Of a DNA stretch of 35,521 nucleotides, positions 1 to 8,161 are shown in pieces; the stretch's first letter is position 1; the number at the start of each line of letters is the position of its first letter. The position numbers and the translations under genes were made by a program. Below the pieces are notes generated by a model. The model saw only the letters and a program-made list of their open reading frames with translations. It ran no database searches and was not told the origin of the DNA. This DNA comes from Bacillota bacterium (lineage in GTDB: Bacteria; Bacillota; Clostridia; Oscillospirales; Oscillospiraceae), in the NCBI GenBank assembly GCA_029100605.1, contig JAQXPK010000010.1, forward strand, positions 1 to 35,521, in the 5' to 3' direction.

Positions 1-36
1 TTGACGGCTGCGGGCTTCTTGTGTTATCCTGTTCAT
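1..36 (-). CDS. N-terminal start of a minus-strand gene (partial)
   Basis: An ATG on the minus strand at 34-36 is preceded by an AAAAGGAG ribosome binding site about 7 bases upstream and reads MNRITQEARSRQ to the window edge. The good SD and open frame support a real start. Twelve residues are too few to name a function; they faintly resemble the start of helix-turn-helix transposase-like proteins, but this is only an impression. A possible -10 (TATAGT, minus strand) lies near position 83-88. Confidence 0.5.
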   Translation of the reverse strand, partial: MNRITQEARSRQ

Positions 37-193
37 GAGAAGTCTCCTTTTGCGGTTTGGTGGTTTGTGGTGAATTCACTATACCACATCGAGGATGACT
101 TCTCATCTTTTTTTGGTTCACATCATTTTAGCACATACAAATTTTTGTTTTTTCCCGGCATTTTTTGGCAATACTCCCCCTGAGGTGAAGAAC

Positions 194-589
194 ATGGTTT
201 TCTGGAAACACACGGTGCTGTTCTGCGTGGGGGGCTGCGCATATGTGGGGCTGGAGCTGCTGTGGCGGGGATACAGCCATGTCAGTATGTTCGCGGCGGG
301 AGGCGTGTGCTTTCTGCTGATCGGGCAGCTGGGCAAGGTGCAGCCGGCGCTTCCCTGGCCGATACGGGCGCTGATCGGTGCCGGAATCATCACCATGGTG
401 GAGCTGGCGACGGGGCTTCTGGTGAACCGGCAGTATCAGGTGTGGGACTACCGGGACAGACCGGGCAATTTCCTGGGGCAGATCTGCCCGACCTTCAGCC
501 TGCTGTGGATTCCGGTTTCCATGCTGGCTATGGCGCTGTACGCCTGGCTGGATGGTCGGCTGGACAGAATACTGTTTCGGGCACCGTGA
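194..589 (+). CDS. Small integral membrane protein, putative ABC-transporter type IV permease family (PF06541-like)
   Basis: This 131-residue protein is almost entirely hydrophobic, with about four membrane segments. The C-terminal stretch VWDYRDRPGNFLGQICPTF followed by a hydrophobic helix is typical of the clostridial 'putative ABC transporter permease' family (family assignment from memory of its WDYS...N..G.ICL pattern). I chose the ATG at 194 because GAGGTGAAG lies 5-8 bases upstream; an upstream in-frame ATG at 95 would add 33 non-conserved residues over AT-rich intergenic DNA. The gene stands alone, convergent with rnfB, and shares a palindromic hairpin with it. No ATP-binding partner is nearby, so a transport role is unproven. 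Confidence 0.75.
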   Translation: MVFWKHTVLFCVGGCAYVGLELLWRGYSHVSMFAAGGVCFLLIGQLGKVQPALPWPIRALIGAGIITMVELATGLLVNRQYQVWDYRDRPGNFLGQICPTFSLLWIPVSMLAMALYAWLDGRLDRILFRAP

Positions 590-630
590 TCGGAAAGCCC
601 CCCGGCACCGGAAGATCCCGGAAAGATTAA

Positions 631-660
631 GCGGCAGATTTCCCGAAGGAAATCTGCCGC
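631..660. terminator. Palindrome between convergent genes (terminator-like)
   Basis: A perfect 13-bp inverted repeat (GCGGCAGATTTCC / GGAAATCTGCCGC) with loop CGAA lies between the stop of the membrane protein and the stop of rnfB. It can fold on either strand. No long T-run follows on either side, so it may end transcripts only weakly or protect 3' ends. Confidence 0.6.
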
Positions 661-671
661 CAATGGTTTTG

Positions 672-1529
672 TTATGCCTGGACGGTAGGCTTGGGGTCGC
701 CCAGAGTCTCCACCTTGGAGTCCTTGATGAGCTTCTTGGGGCAGACTGTGGCGCACAGGCCGCAGTTGTCGCACTTGGTGTAGTCGATCCGGGCCAGGTT
801 CTTTTCCACGGTGATGGCGTCCTTGGGGCAGATCTTCTTGCACAGGCCGCAGCCAATGCAGCCGGTGGTACAGCCCCGGGTGGTGACAGCGCCCTTCGCC
901 AGAGAGGCGCAGGCGATGACCACATTCCGATCAGGCTCCACAGGGACGATCAGCTGGCGGGGGCAGACGGCGGCGCAGGCCATACAGCCGACGCACAGAT
1001 CCTCGTCCACCCGGGCGACGCCGTTGACCACCTTCATGGCGCCGTACTTACAGGCCTTGGCGCAGGAACCATAGCCAAGACAGCCGAACTTGCAGGACAG
1101 CGGACCGTTGCCGCCCACCTTGGAGGCGGCGAGGCAGTCTTTGAAGCCCTCGTAGTTGCCCTTGACCTTGGCGCCCTTGACCTGGTTGCCGTCCTTGTCG
1201 TAAATCTTCTCGCCGGAGCAGCGAACCAGGGCGACCCGACGGGTGACGGCCTCGGCCTTAACGCCCATAATGGCGGCCATGGCCTGGGCGGCGTCGTTGC
1301 CGCCGGAGGCGCACTTGCCAATGGGCGCTTCGCCCTTCAGAACGGCCTCAGCGTAAGCGCCGCAGCCGGCATAGCCGCAGCCGCCGCAGTTGGCACCGGG
1401 GAGGCACTCGTTGAGCTTCTCCAGACGGGGGTCGCTCTCTACATAGAACACTTTGGACGCGGCTGCCAGCACCAGGCCGAATACCAGACCCAGGATGCCC
1501 AGCACCGCAATCGCAATGACAATTTGCAT
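672..1529 (-). CDS. rnfB: Rnf complex subunit B, multi-cluster ferredoxin
   Basis: RnfB takes electrons from reduced ferredoxin and passes them into the membrane Rnf complex. The 285-residue protein starts with one membrane helix (residues 1-25), followed by the CGGCGYAGC motif of the RnfB Fe-S domain. Then come several ferredoxin-type cysteine motifs: CKFGCLGYGSCAKAC, CVGCMACAAVCP, CIGCGLCKKICP and CDNCGLCATVCP. This long cluster-rich form is the clostridial/acetogen type rather than the short proteobacterial one. It is the last gene of the operon, 13 bases after rnfA. The start ATG at 1527-1529 has GGAGGG upstream. Confidence 0.97.
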   Translation of the reverse strand: MQIVIAIAVLGILGLVFGLVLAAASKVFYVESDPRLEKLNECLPGANCGGCGYAGCGAYAEAVLKGEAPIGKCASGGNDAAQAMAAIMGVKAEAVTRRVALVRCSGEKIYDKDGNQVKGAKVKGNYEGFKDCLAASKVGGNGPLSCKFGCLGYGSCAKACKYGAMKVVNGVARVDEDLCVGCMACAAVCPRQLIVPVEPDRNVVIACASLAKGAVTTRGCTTGCIGCGLCKKICPKDAITVEKNLARIDYTKCDNCGLCATVCPKKLIKDSKVETLGDPKPTVQA

Positions 1530-1542
1530 ACCTTCGCCCTCC

Positions 1543-2127
1543 TTAGAAAATCTTCAGGCCGGAGAAGCCCATGAAGGCCAGCGCCAGCAGTCCGGCGGAA
1601 ATCAGAGCAATGGGGAAGCCCTTGAAGCACTCGGGGCAGTCGGCCTTGTTCACCCGCTCCCGGACGGAGGCAAACAGCACGATGGCCAGGGTGAAGCCCA
1701 GGCCGCCGGCGGCGCCGTTGATAACGCTGAGCAGGAAGTTGTAGCCCTCCTGAACGTTGACCAGCACCACGCCCAGAACGGCGCAGTTGGTGGTGATCAG
1801 AGGCAGGAACACGCCCAGGGCTTTATACAGGGCGGGGATGGACTTTTTCAGGAACATCTCCACCACCTGCACCAGAGCGGCGATGACCAGAATGAAGGCC
1901 ACGGTCTCCAGATACTCCAGTCCCAGCTTGACCAGCAGGCCGTAGTACACGCCATAGCACACGGCGGAGGCCAGCGCCATAACGAAGGTAACCGCCATGC
2001 CCATGCCCAGAGCGGTGTCGATCTTCTTGGAGACGCCCATGAAGGGGCAGATGCCGTAGAACTTCACCAGAATGAAGTTCTGGCTCAGGAGCGCCGCGAT
2101 AATGATACCGATGATCTGCTGTGCCAT
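1543..2127 (-). CDS. rnfA: Rnf complex membrane subunit A
   Basis: RnfA is an integral membrane subunit that, with RnfE, forms the core of the Rnf ion pump and holds a membrane-embedded Fe-S cluster. The 194-residue protein has six predicted hydrophobic helices. It contains the family signatures NFILVKFYGICPFMGVSKK (with the conserved Cys) and ITTNCAVLGV (second Cys). Its ATG overlaps the rnfE stop codon by one base (TAATG), which points to coupled translation. Length matches the family (about 190-195 residues). Confidence 0.97.
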   Translation of the reverse strand: MAQQIIGIIIAALLSQNFILVKFYGICPFMGVSKKIDTALGMGMAVTFVMALASAVCYGVYYGLLVKLGLEYLETVAFILVIAALVQVVEMFLKKSIPALYKALGVFLPLITTNCAVLGVVLVNVQEGYNFLLSVINGAAGGLGFTLAIVLFASVRERVNKADCPECFKGFPIALISAGLLALAFMGFSGLKIF

Positions 2128-2771
2128 TATTTCGCAGCCTCCTTCTTCTTAGCGTTTCTCTCCAGCCGAGCCATGAGCCACTGGGAGAAGGCGATGACCA
2201 TGCCCAGCGTCAAAAAGCCGCCCACAGGCATGACCAACTTCATAGCCGGGTAGGGATCGGGGATGATCTGATAGCCCAGGCCGCCGTTGAGCAGGCCGCC
2301 GCCGAAGGTGCCGGAGCCCAGCAGCTCACGGATGACGCACATGACCACCAGCGCCACGGTGTAGCCGATGCCCTGGAACAGCCCGTCCAGCGCGGAAGCG
2401 CCTACGGTGTTCTTGGAGGCGAAGGCCTCCGCCCGGCCCAGGATGATGCAGTTCACCACGATCAGCGGGATGAACACGCCCAGGCTTTGGGACAGCGCCG
2501 GCAGGAAAGCCTGGAGCAGCAGATCCACGATGGTGACAAAGCCCGCGATGATGACGATGTAAGCCGCGATCCGGATCTGAGAGGGGATGACCTTCCGCAG
2601 GGCGGAGATCATGACGTTGGAGCAGATCAGGATGATGGTGACGCTCAGGCCCATGCCCAGACCGTTAAAGAGGCTGGTGGTGATCGCCAAAGTGGAGCAC
2701 ATACCCAGCAGCTGAACGGTAACCGGGTTCTTGGTCAGAAGTCCCTCCGTAAATTGTTTTTTCACATTCAT
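2127..2771 (-). CDS. rnfE: Rnf complex membrane subunit E
   Basis: RnfE is the paralogue of RnfA and pairs with it in the membrane. The 214-residue protein carries the matching Cys motifs NPVTVQLLGMCSTLAIT and IVVNCIILGRAEAFASKN, the latter a strong RnfE/NqrD signature. Six hydrophobic helices are apparent. It begins 12 bases after the rnfG stop codon and overlaps rnfA by one base. The C-terminus is short and lysine-rich (RNAKKKEAAK). Confidence 0.97.
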   Translation of the reverse strand: MNVKKQFTEGLLTKNPVTVQLLGMCSTLAITTSLFNGLGMGLSVTIILICSNVMISALRKVIPSQIRIAAYIVIIAGFVTIVDLLLQAFLPALSQSLGVFIPLIVVNCIILGRAEAFASKNTVGASALDGLFQGIGYTVALVVMCVIRELLGSGTFGGGLLNGGLGYQIIPDPYPAMKLVMPVGGFLTLGMVIAFSQWLMARLERNAKKKEAAK

Positions 2772-2783
2772 AATGCCGCCTCC

Positions 2784-3341
2784 TTATCCAAGTCCGGCGA
2801 CGCAGGCCAGCGCCGCGTTGACGCCCCGGGTCACGCCCCGGGAGGTGACGGTTGCGCCGCTGAGCTGATCCACCGTGCCGCCGTCTTTCTTCACGGAAAG
2901 GGTTCCGGAGAGCCCCTTAAACTGCTGGCGGAAGCTCTCGCCGTCAGGGGTGTCCGAAGCGGCTACGGCGCCCAGACCTGCCGTTTCGGTGTGGGAGATG
3001 ATGCTGATGCCCAGCACCTTCCCGTCCAGGCCCACGCCCACCATCATAGTGATGGTTCCGTCAAAGCCGGAGGGCGCGACCTTCACGGCGTAGCCGGTGT
3101 CGGAGGCGTAAACCTGGGTGACCAGGCCGCCCTGGTCGTCATAGCTGCCGGGCTCCAGCGCCTTGCCGCCGCCGGGAAGCACCTTTTCAATGGCCTCCTG
3201 GGTTTTCCGCTCCGTCTCCGCGGCAATGCGGGGCGCGGTGATGCTGTTGACGCAGGCCAGCGCCGCCGCCACGATGGCGGTGATGAGGAACAGTGTCACG
3301 CCCAGTCGGATGACATACTTAGCGGTTTGTTTTCCGTTCAT
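2784..3341 (-). CDS. rnfG: Rnf complex subunit G, covalent FMN protein
   Basis: RnfG carries covalently bound FMN and takes part in electron transfer on the outer face of the membrane. The 185-residue protein has one N-terminal membrane helix (about residues 10-32) and an FMN-binding domain ending in SGATVTSRGV, where the second Thr is the expected flavin attachment residue. The frame stays open upstream, but the start at 3339-3341 is favoured: it overlaps the rnfD stop by four bases (ATGA) and has GGAG upstream, while the extension matches no RnfG. Confidence 0.95.
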   Translation of the reverse strand: MNGKQTAKYVIRLGVTLFLITAIVAAALACVNSITAPRIAAETERKTQEAIEKVLPGGGKALEPGSYDDQGGLVTQVYASDTGYAVKVAPSGFDGTITMMVGVGLDGKVLGISIISHTETAGLGAVAASDTPDGESFRQQFKGLSGTLSVKKDGGTVDQLSGATVTSRGVTRGVNAALACVAGLG

Positions 3342-4366
3342 TTCTTCTGCGCCTCCTTTTTCGGTACGCCGAACGGGGTGGGACGGCCCAGCCGATCCAG
3401 AAGCACCACGCAGGTGTTCATAATCAGAATGGCGTAGCTCACGCCCTCGCTGTAGCCGCCGAAGTAGCGCAGCACGATGGTCAGCACGCCGCAGCCCACG
3501 CCGTAGATGATCTGGCCCAGCTTGGTGATGGGGGAGGTGACGTAATCGGTCGCCATGAAGATAGCGCCCAGCATCAGGCCGCCGCCGAAGAGCTGATAGG
3601 CCATCCACGCCACGGGGTCATTGCCCTTGGGGAACAGGAAGCTGAGAACGGCAACGGTGAGGATGTACGCCACGGGGATCCGGGCGGTAATGACCTTGCG
3701 GTAGAGCAGATACACAAAGCCGATGAGCAGCAGCAGCGCGGAGGTCTCGCCCAGGCAGCCGCTGATATTGCCCAGGAACGCGTCCAGAATGGAGCAGTCC
3801 GGCAGCTGCCCTACGTGCATCGCCGCCAGGGGCGTTGCGACGGAAACCGCGTCCGCCGTGGCGGAGGAGACGGCGTCCGTAGTGGCGCCGATGATGCTGG
3901 GGGCGTTCTCAAAGCCGGGCCAGACCCACTTCGTCATGGCGGCGGGCCAACTGAACATAAAGGCACGGGCTGCCAGAGCGGGGTTGACAATGTTCTTGCC
4001 CAGGCCGCCGAAGAGCATCTTCACCAGCACAATGGCGAACAGGTCGCCCAGAATGATCGTCCAGTAGGGAATGCTGACAGGACACACGAAGGCCAGCAGC
4101 ACACCGGTGACCACGGAGGACAGATCGTAGGTCTTGCATGGCTGCTTGCGGATCTTGCAGTAGCCCCACTCAAAGAACACGCAGGCCGCGGCGCTGACCA
4201 GAGTTACCATCAGCGCCCGGAAGCCGAAGAAGTAGATGGAGCCGATCAGCGCGGGAGTCAGCGCGATGAGCACGTCCCGCATGATGGTCTGGGTGGTGAC
4301 GGGGGAATGGGCGTGGGGAGAGCTGGAAATCGTCAGCTCATAAAAGTATTTCATTTGTTGTGCCAT
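3338..4366 (-). CDS. rnfD: Rnf complex subunit D, membrane FMN protein
   Basis: RnfD is a polytopic membrane subunit with covalent FMN, related to NqrB. The 342-residue protein starts with SSSPHAHSPVTTQTIMRDV, the classic RnfD N-terminal signature, followed by about nine to ten hydrophobic helices. The flavinylation site is visible as SVATPLAA, with Thr178 the likely acceptor. GGLGKNIVNPALAARAF is also family-typical. It lies 15 bases after rnfC and overlaps rnfG by four bases. Confidence 0.97.
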   Translation of the reverse strand: MAQQMKYFYELTISSSPHAHSPVTTQTIMRDVLIALTPALIGSIYFFGFRALMVTLVSAAACVFFEWGYCKIRKQPCKTYDLSSVVTGVLLAFVCPVSIPYWTIILGDLFAIVLVKMLFGGLGKNIVNPALAARAFMFSWPAAMTKWVWPGFENAPSIIGATTDAVSSATADAVSVATPLAAMHVGQLPDCSILDAFLGNISGCLGETSALLLLIGFVYLLYRKVITARIPVAYILTVAVLSFLFPKGNDPVAWMAYQLFGGGLMLGAIFMATDYVTSPITKLGQIIYGVGCGVLTIVLRYFGGYSEGVSYAILIMNTCVVLLDRLGRPTPFGVPKKEAQKK

Positions 4367-4381
4367 TTGATCTCCACCTCC

Positions 4382-5704
4382 TTAAGCCTTGGCCTTTTCC
4401 CGGGCGGCAGCGTTGCGGACGAGCTGCTTGCCGGCGCGGAAGCCCAGCACCAGAGGCACGCTGGCGGGGCAGGTATAAGCGCAGCAGCCGCACTCGATGC
4501 AGTCCATCAGATGGATGGCCTTCATTTCCGCCACATCGCCGCCCTTGACCGCCTGGTACATCATCACGGGCATCAGGCGCATGGGGCAGGCATCGACGCA
4601 CTTGCCGCAGCGCAGGCAGTGGGGCTCGTCCACATAGAAGTTGTTCTTCTTGCCCAGCACCGTGATGGCGTTAACGCCCTTGATGGTGGGAACGCTCAGG
4701 TCGTACTGAGCCACACCCATCATGGGGCCGCCGGAGAGCACCTTGTAGGGGTTCTCGGAGTAACCGCAGGCCTCGATCAGGTCGTTGAAGCTGGTGCCGA
4801 TGGGAACCAGCAGGTTCTTCGGCTCCATGAGAATGTCGCCGGAGACGGTGACGATACGCTTGATCAGGGGCATTCCGTCGTAAACCACGTCGTGAATGGC
4901 CTTGGTGGTGGCGGCGTTGAACACCGCGCAGCCCACGGCGGCAGGCAGGCCGCCGGAGGGAACCTCCCGACCGGTGACGGCGTAGATCAGCTGCTTTTCA
5001 GCGCCCTGAGGGTACTTGGCGGGGAGCACGTCCAGCACGATGCCGTCCAGCAGGTGCTCCTTCAGCGCCGCGATGGCCTCGGGCTTGTTGTCCTCGATGG
5101 CGATATGCCCTTCGGACAGGCCAAAGACCTTCATGATGAGCTTCAGACCCTTCATCAGCTCCGCCGGATGCTCCCGGCACAGCCGGTCGTCGGCGGTTAT
5201 GTAGGGCTCGCACTCGCCGGCGTTGATGATGACGGTGTCTACCTTGCCGATGCCGCCGGAGAGCTTGACGTGGGTGGGGAAGGTCGCGCCGCCCATACCC
5301 ACAACGCCGCCCTCGTGGATGATGTCCACCAGCTGCTCAGGCGTCAGCGCATCCACCTCGTCCTGGGTGCGGGGCTTAACGTCCTCGCACAGGGTGTCCA
5401 GGTGGTCGTTCTCGATGACCACGCTCATCACGGTGGTGCCGCTGGTGTGCGCCCGCATTTCCACGGCCTTGACCGTGCCGGAGACGGAAGCGTGCACCGG
5501 GACGCACAGGCCCTGGTTGTCGCCGATCTTCTGACCGACGGTCACAGGGTCGCCCTTCTTCACGAGGGGCTTGCAGGGGGCGCCGATATGCTGCGACATG
5601 GGGATAACCACAACATCCGGCTCAGGGAATTCCTGGGTCTGCTTGTCGCACGCGTACCACTTATTTTCTTTGGGATGGACCCCGCCGAAAAAAGAAAACG
5701 CCAT
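4382..5704 (-). CDS. rnfC: Rnf complex subunit C, NADH-binding Fe-S protein
   Basis: RnfC is the peripheral subunit that carries the NAD(H)/FMN site and hands electrons to or from NAD. The 440-residue protein has an N-terminal RnfC barrel-sandwich part (VKKGDPVTVGQKIG near residue 50), a glycine-rich nucleotide region (GGVVGMGGATFPTHVKL), an SLBB-like segment, and two [4Fe-4S] motifs, CLRCGKCVDACP from residue 363 and CIECGCCAYTCP from residue 402. It is the first gene of the operon, with AAAGAGGTGAAG before its ATG. Confidence 0.97.
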   Translation of the reverse strand: MAFSFFGGVHPKENKWYACDKQTQEFPEPDVVVIPMSQHIGAPCKPLVKKGDPVTVGQKIGDNQGLCVPVHASVSGTVKAVEMRAHTSGTTVMSVVIENDHLDTLCEDVKPRTQDEVDALTPEQLVDIIHEGGVVGMGGATFPTHVKLSGGIGKVDTVIINAGECEPYITADDRLCREHPAELMKGLKLIMKVFGLSEGHIAIEDNKPEAIAALKEHLLDGIVLDVLPAKYPQGAEKQLIYAVTGREVPSGGLPAAVGCAVFNAATTKAIHDVVYDGMPLIKRIVTVSGDILMEPKNLLVPIGTSFNDLIEACGYSENPYKVLSGGPMMGVAQYDLSVPTIKGVNAITVLGKKNNFYVDEPHCLRCGKCVDACPMRLMPVMMYQAVKGGDVAEMKAIHLMDCIECGCCAYTCPASVPLVLGFRAGKQLVRNAAAREKAKA

Positions 5705-5756
5705 ATTACTTCACCTCTTTCAAATTTCGCGGCATCCGCCGCGCTATGCACCCTAT

Positions 5757-5785
5757 ATATTACCGCATCTTTTCCGATTTGTCCA
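5757..5785 (-). promoter_or_regulatory. Promoter of the rnfCDGEAB operon
   Basis: On the minus strand, TGGACA (5780-5785) and TAATAT (5757-5762) are separated by 17 bases, a good sigma-A-type promoter about 53 bases upstream of the rnfC ATG. An imperfect inverted repeat with GACAAA / TTTGTC arms lies further upstream near 5810-5832 and could be an operator, but it matches no known Rex site. Confidence 0.6.
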
Positions 5786-5973
5786 CCCTGATTTTAGCAT
5801 TCTAGACAAAAGACTTGTAAAAAGTTTGTCCATATCGATACAATTAGACGGAATTATTTGGAAATCCACCCGCCGCTTTCCGGATCCGTGTCGATTGCCC
5901 GCGATTCGCGGGGGCGTCTTTGCATTCTGCATTCCGCGCCTTCTTCATTTTACCAAACCTTTGCCCCGTACCC

Positions 5974-6001
5974 TTGACATTCCCAGAGGAAGTGGTATAA
6001 T
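5974..6001 (+). promoter_or_regulatory. Strong promoter for the riboswitch-exchanger transcript
   Basis: TTGACA at 5974-5979 and TATAAT at 5996-6001 match both consensus hexamers, with a 16-base spacer. Transcription would start just before the aptamer at about 6014. The 5786-5973 segment between this and the rnf promoter holds no gene I can support. Confidence 0.85.
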
Positions 6002-6013
6002 TTGTAATAGAAA

Positions 6014-6105
6014 ACTGTGAGGGAGTAGCAAGCGCGGCACGGCCGCGCAGCAAGTCAACAGTACGGCGAGAGCCTGGCTTGCTTTAATTTGCCAGACTCA
6101 TGTAT
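6014..6105 (+). ncRNA. yybP-ykoY-type manganese riboswitch aptamer
   Basis: The closing stem P1 can form between TGTGAG (6016-6021) and CTCATG (6097-6102). P1 is followed by GGGAGTAGC, close to the family's GGGGAGUAGC. Next come a GCGCGG/CCGCGC hairpin, the segment GTCAACAGTACGG, and AGAC just before the 3' P1 strand. These pieces are in the order of the Mn2+-sensing yybP-ykoY family as I recall it. The element starts right after a consensus promoter and precedes a cation exchanger gene, a fitting target. Confidence 0.78.
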
Positions 6106-6143
6106 ACCCGACCCCCTCGGTTATGCATGATCTGCTTTGTTTC

Positions 6144-6186
6144 AGACCTGACATATCCGATTGGATGTGGGCAGGCCTTTTCTTTT
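6144..6186 (+). terminator. Intrinsic terminator of the Mn2+ riboswitch expression platform
   Basis: A stem is formed by CATATCC/GGATGTG around loop GATT, extended by CCTG/CAGG and AG/CT with small internal mismatches. The tract TTTTCTTTT follows. It sits between the aptamer and the exchanger gene. A hairpin between TCATGTATA (6097-6105) and TATGCATGA (6121-6129) uses the 3' P1 strand and could be part of the switch. Aptamer folding would then favour read-through (inference). Confidence 0.65.
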
Positions 6187-6250
6187 GCCCACCGGGGATA
6201 CACCACCATCGCCCGGGCCGGTGCCCGGAGAAACGGAAAGGAAACGAATT

Positions 6251-7222
6251 ATGCTGATGCCCGTACTGTTGTTCATTGTCGGATTGGTGCTGCTCATCAA
6301 GGGCGGCGACTGGTTTGTAGACGGCGCCACCGGCCTTGCCCGGCGGTTCCACATTCCGGAAATCATCGTGGGTGCCACCGTGGTGTCCATCGGCACCACC
6401 TTGCCGGAGGTCATGGTCTCCGCCACCGGCGCGCTGAACGGTCAGGGTGCCATGGCCTATGGCAACGCCATCGGCTCCATCATCTGCAACGCCTCCCTGA
6501 TCGCCGCCATCACCCTGGCGGTTCGGCCCGGCCCGGTGGATGTCAAATCCCTGAAAGTGCCCGTGATCTTCTTCTTCGTCTCCGCCGCCGTCTACTGCGT
6601 GGCGGCCTACCTGATGGGGGAGTTTACCCGTCCCATCGGCATTGTGCTGCTGGCGCTGTTTGTATACTATATGATCGTTACCGTCCGGCAGGGCTTCAAA
6701 GCCCCCGCGCCCCAGGACGAGGAATCCCATGGGGAAGGGGCGGAAGCCCCGCTGTGGAAAGAACTGGCGCTTCTGGTGGTGGGCGCGGTGGTGATTGCCG
6801 TAGGCGCGAATCTGCTGGTGGACAACGGCACCATCATCGCCAAGGAGCTGGGCGTGCCCGAAACGGTCATCGCCCTGACCTTTGTGGCCCTGGGCACCAG
6901 CCTGCCTGAGCTGGTCACCGCCATCACCTCTTTGATCAAGGGTCACGGCTCTCTGTCCCTGGGCAACGTTATCGGCGCGAATATCTTCAACCTGGTGCTG
7001 GTTTCCGGTGTGTCCGTCACCCTGGCACCCTTTGAGGTGCCGGTGGGCAATACCATCGGCGGCATCAATTCTTCTCTGGTGCTGGACATTCCGCTGATGC
7101 TCGTCGTCATGGCGCTGCTGACCCTTCCGGCGCTGGCGACCAAGAAGCTCCACCGCTGGCAGGGAATCCTGCTGCTGACCATCTACGCGGCCTTCTGCGC
7201 GGCACAGTTCGCGCTGGCCTGA
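6251..7222 (+). CDS. CaCA-family Ca2+/cation:Na+ exchanger (YrbG-like), possible Mn2+ exporter
   Basis: Members of the CaCA family exchange Ca2+ (or another divalent cation) for Na+, K+ or H+. The 323-residue protein has about ten membrane helices. It carries the two inverted alpha repeats: GATVVSIGTTLPEVMVS with GNAIGSIICN, and ALTFVALGTSLPELVTA with GNVIGANIFN, including the paired acidic residues that bind the cation. I chose ATG 6251 because GGAAAGGA lies 8 bases upstream; the upstream in-frame extension is non-conserved and overlaps the terminator. The riboswitch upstream suggests a role in manganese export, which is an inference. Confidence 0.92.
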   Translation: MLMPVLLFIVGLVLLIKGGDWFVDGATGLARRFHIPEIIVGATVVSIGTTLPEVMVSATGALNGQGAMAYGNAIGSIICNASLIAAITLAVRPGPVDVKSLKVPVIFFFVSAAVYCVAAYLMGEFTRPIGIVLLALFVYYMIVTVRQGFKAPAPQDEESHGEGAEAPLWKELALLVVGAVVIAVGANLLVDNGTIIAKELGVPETVIALTFVALGTSLPELVTAITSLIKGHGSLSLGNVIGANIFNLVLVSGVSVTLAPFEVPVGNTIGGINSSLVLDIPLMLVVMALLTLPALATKKLHRWQGILLLTIYAAFCAAQFALA

Positions 7223-7237
7223 TCCAACAGAATCACC

Positions 7238-7266
7238 GTTCCGGTGCCGACCCTCGGCGCTGGAAC
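7238..7266 (+). other. Hairpin between exchanger gene and deoC
   Basis: A 13-bp stem (GTTCCGGTGCCGA paired with TCGGCGCTGGAAC, two G-U pairs) with loop CCC lies 16 bases after the exchanger stop. No T-run follows, so it may be an RNA stability or partial attenuation element within one transcript. Confidence 0.5.
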
Positions 7267-7295
7267 CCATGTAAGCAATAAAAAGGAGTATCGCC

Positions 7296-7964
7296 ATGGA
7301 ACTGAAAGACATTCTCGCCAAGTGTGACCACACCCTGCTGACCCAGACCGCCACCTGGGCGGAGATCCAAGCCCTCTGCGACGACGGCATAACGTACGGC
7401 TGCGCCTCCGTGTGCATCCCCGCGTCCTACGTCCGCCAGGCCAAGGCGTATGTGGGGGAGCGCCTGCCCATCTGCACCGTCATCGGCTTCCCCAACGGCT
7501 ACGACACCACCGCCGCCAAGTGCTTCATGGCCTCCGACGCCGTGGCGAACGGCGCGGACGAGGTGGACATGGTCATCAACATCGGCTGGGCCAAGGACGG
7601 CCTCTGGGAGCAGATCACAAAGGAGATCGCCGCCGTGAAGGCCGCCTGCAGCGGTAAGCTGCTGAAGGTCATCATCGAGACCTGCCTGCTCACCGACGAG
7701 GAGAAAATCGCCCTGTGCAAGTGCGTCTCCGACTCCGGTGCGGACTATATCAAGACCTCCACGGGCTTCAGCAAGGCGGGCGCTACCTTCCACGATGTGG
7801 AGCTGTTCGCCGCCCATGTCGCGCCCCACGTGAAAATCAAGGCCGCCGGCGGCATTTCCAGCATCGCCGACGCGGAAAAGTTCATCGAGCTGGGGGCGTC
7901 CCGCCTGGGCACCTCCCGGATCGTCAAGCTCGCCAAGGGCATGGCAAACGACGGAAGCTATTAG
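7296..7964 (+). CDS. deoC: Deoxyribose-phosphate aldolase
   Basis: DeoC cleaves 2-deoxyribose 5-phosphate to glyceraldehyde 3-phosphate and acetaldehyde in deoxynucleoside breakdown. The 222-residue protein is a class I aldolase TIM barrel. The Schiff-base lysine is in KTSTGF (Lys153), the second lysine is in KIKAAGGI (Lys182), and the acidic proton relay is in EVDMVIN (Asp91). AAAAAGGAG lies 8 bases before the ATG. No other deo genes are adjacent. The stop codon TAG lies inside the left end of a MITE-like element, so the last residues may have been set by that insertion. Confidence 0.96.
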   Translation: MELKDILAKCDHTLLTQTATWAEIQALCDDGITYGCASVCIPASYVRQAKAYVGERLPICTVIGFPNGYDTTAAKCFMASDAVANGADEVDMVINIGWAKDGLWEQITKEIAAVKAACSGKLLKVIIETCLLTDEEKIALCKCVSDSGADYIKTSTGFSKAGATFHDVELFAAHVAPHVKIKAAGGISSIADAEKFIELGASRLGTSRIVKLAKGMANDGSY

Positions 7965-8128
7965 GGCAACACCGCTGGGTGGGAACTGCGGGCTTCGGCA
8001 GATCTAAAGTCCCAATCGTGCAGTATGAGAAATGGGAAATACATCCAGTATTCCCGCATTTTTGATACTTTCGCTTGTGTCAAAATCTCTTGCCGAATCT
8101 CCTTGCCCCATTATGCGGTATTGCCTTA
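7962..8128. mobile_element. MITE-like element (167 bp, no ORF)
   Basis: The ends are imperfect 14-bp inverted repeats: TAGGGCAACACCGC at the left, and the reverse complement of TAAGGCAATACCGC at the right (two mismatches). The inside holds no gene. A short tandem repeat (TGTAAAATGCTAA twice, 8139-8164) follows on the right. The deoC stop codon is formed by the left end. No transposase is nearby, so mobility would be in trans. Multiple genomic copies are needed to confirm. Confidence 0.5.
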
Positions 8129-8161
8129 GAATGCGAAATGTAAAATGCTAATGTAAAATGC

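Noticed and set aside
552..1574. Long plus-strand open frames opposite the rnf genes (also 2121-3437 and 3815-5791)
   Set aside because: They are antisense shadows of strongly recognisable rnf genes in high-GC DNA, with low-complexity Gly/Ala/His/Gln-rich translations and no family features.
5810..5832. Rex-type redox operator upstream of rnfC
   Set aside because: Only an imperfect GACAAA/TTTGTC repeat is present; it does not match the TTGTTAA-N4-TTAACAA Rex consensus.
6098..7417. 439-residue minus-strand frame over the exchanger gene
   Set aside because: Translation is rich in Gly, His, Gln and Asp, typical of antisense reading of a membrane protein gene; the plus-strand CaCA signatures are unambiguous.
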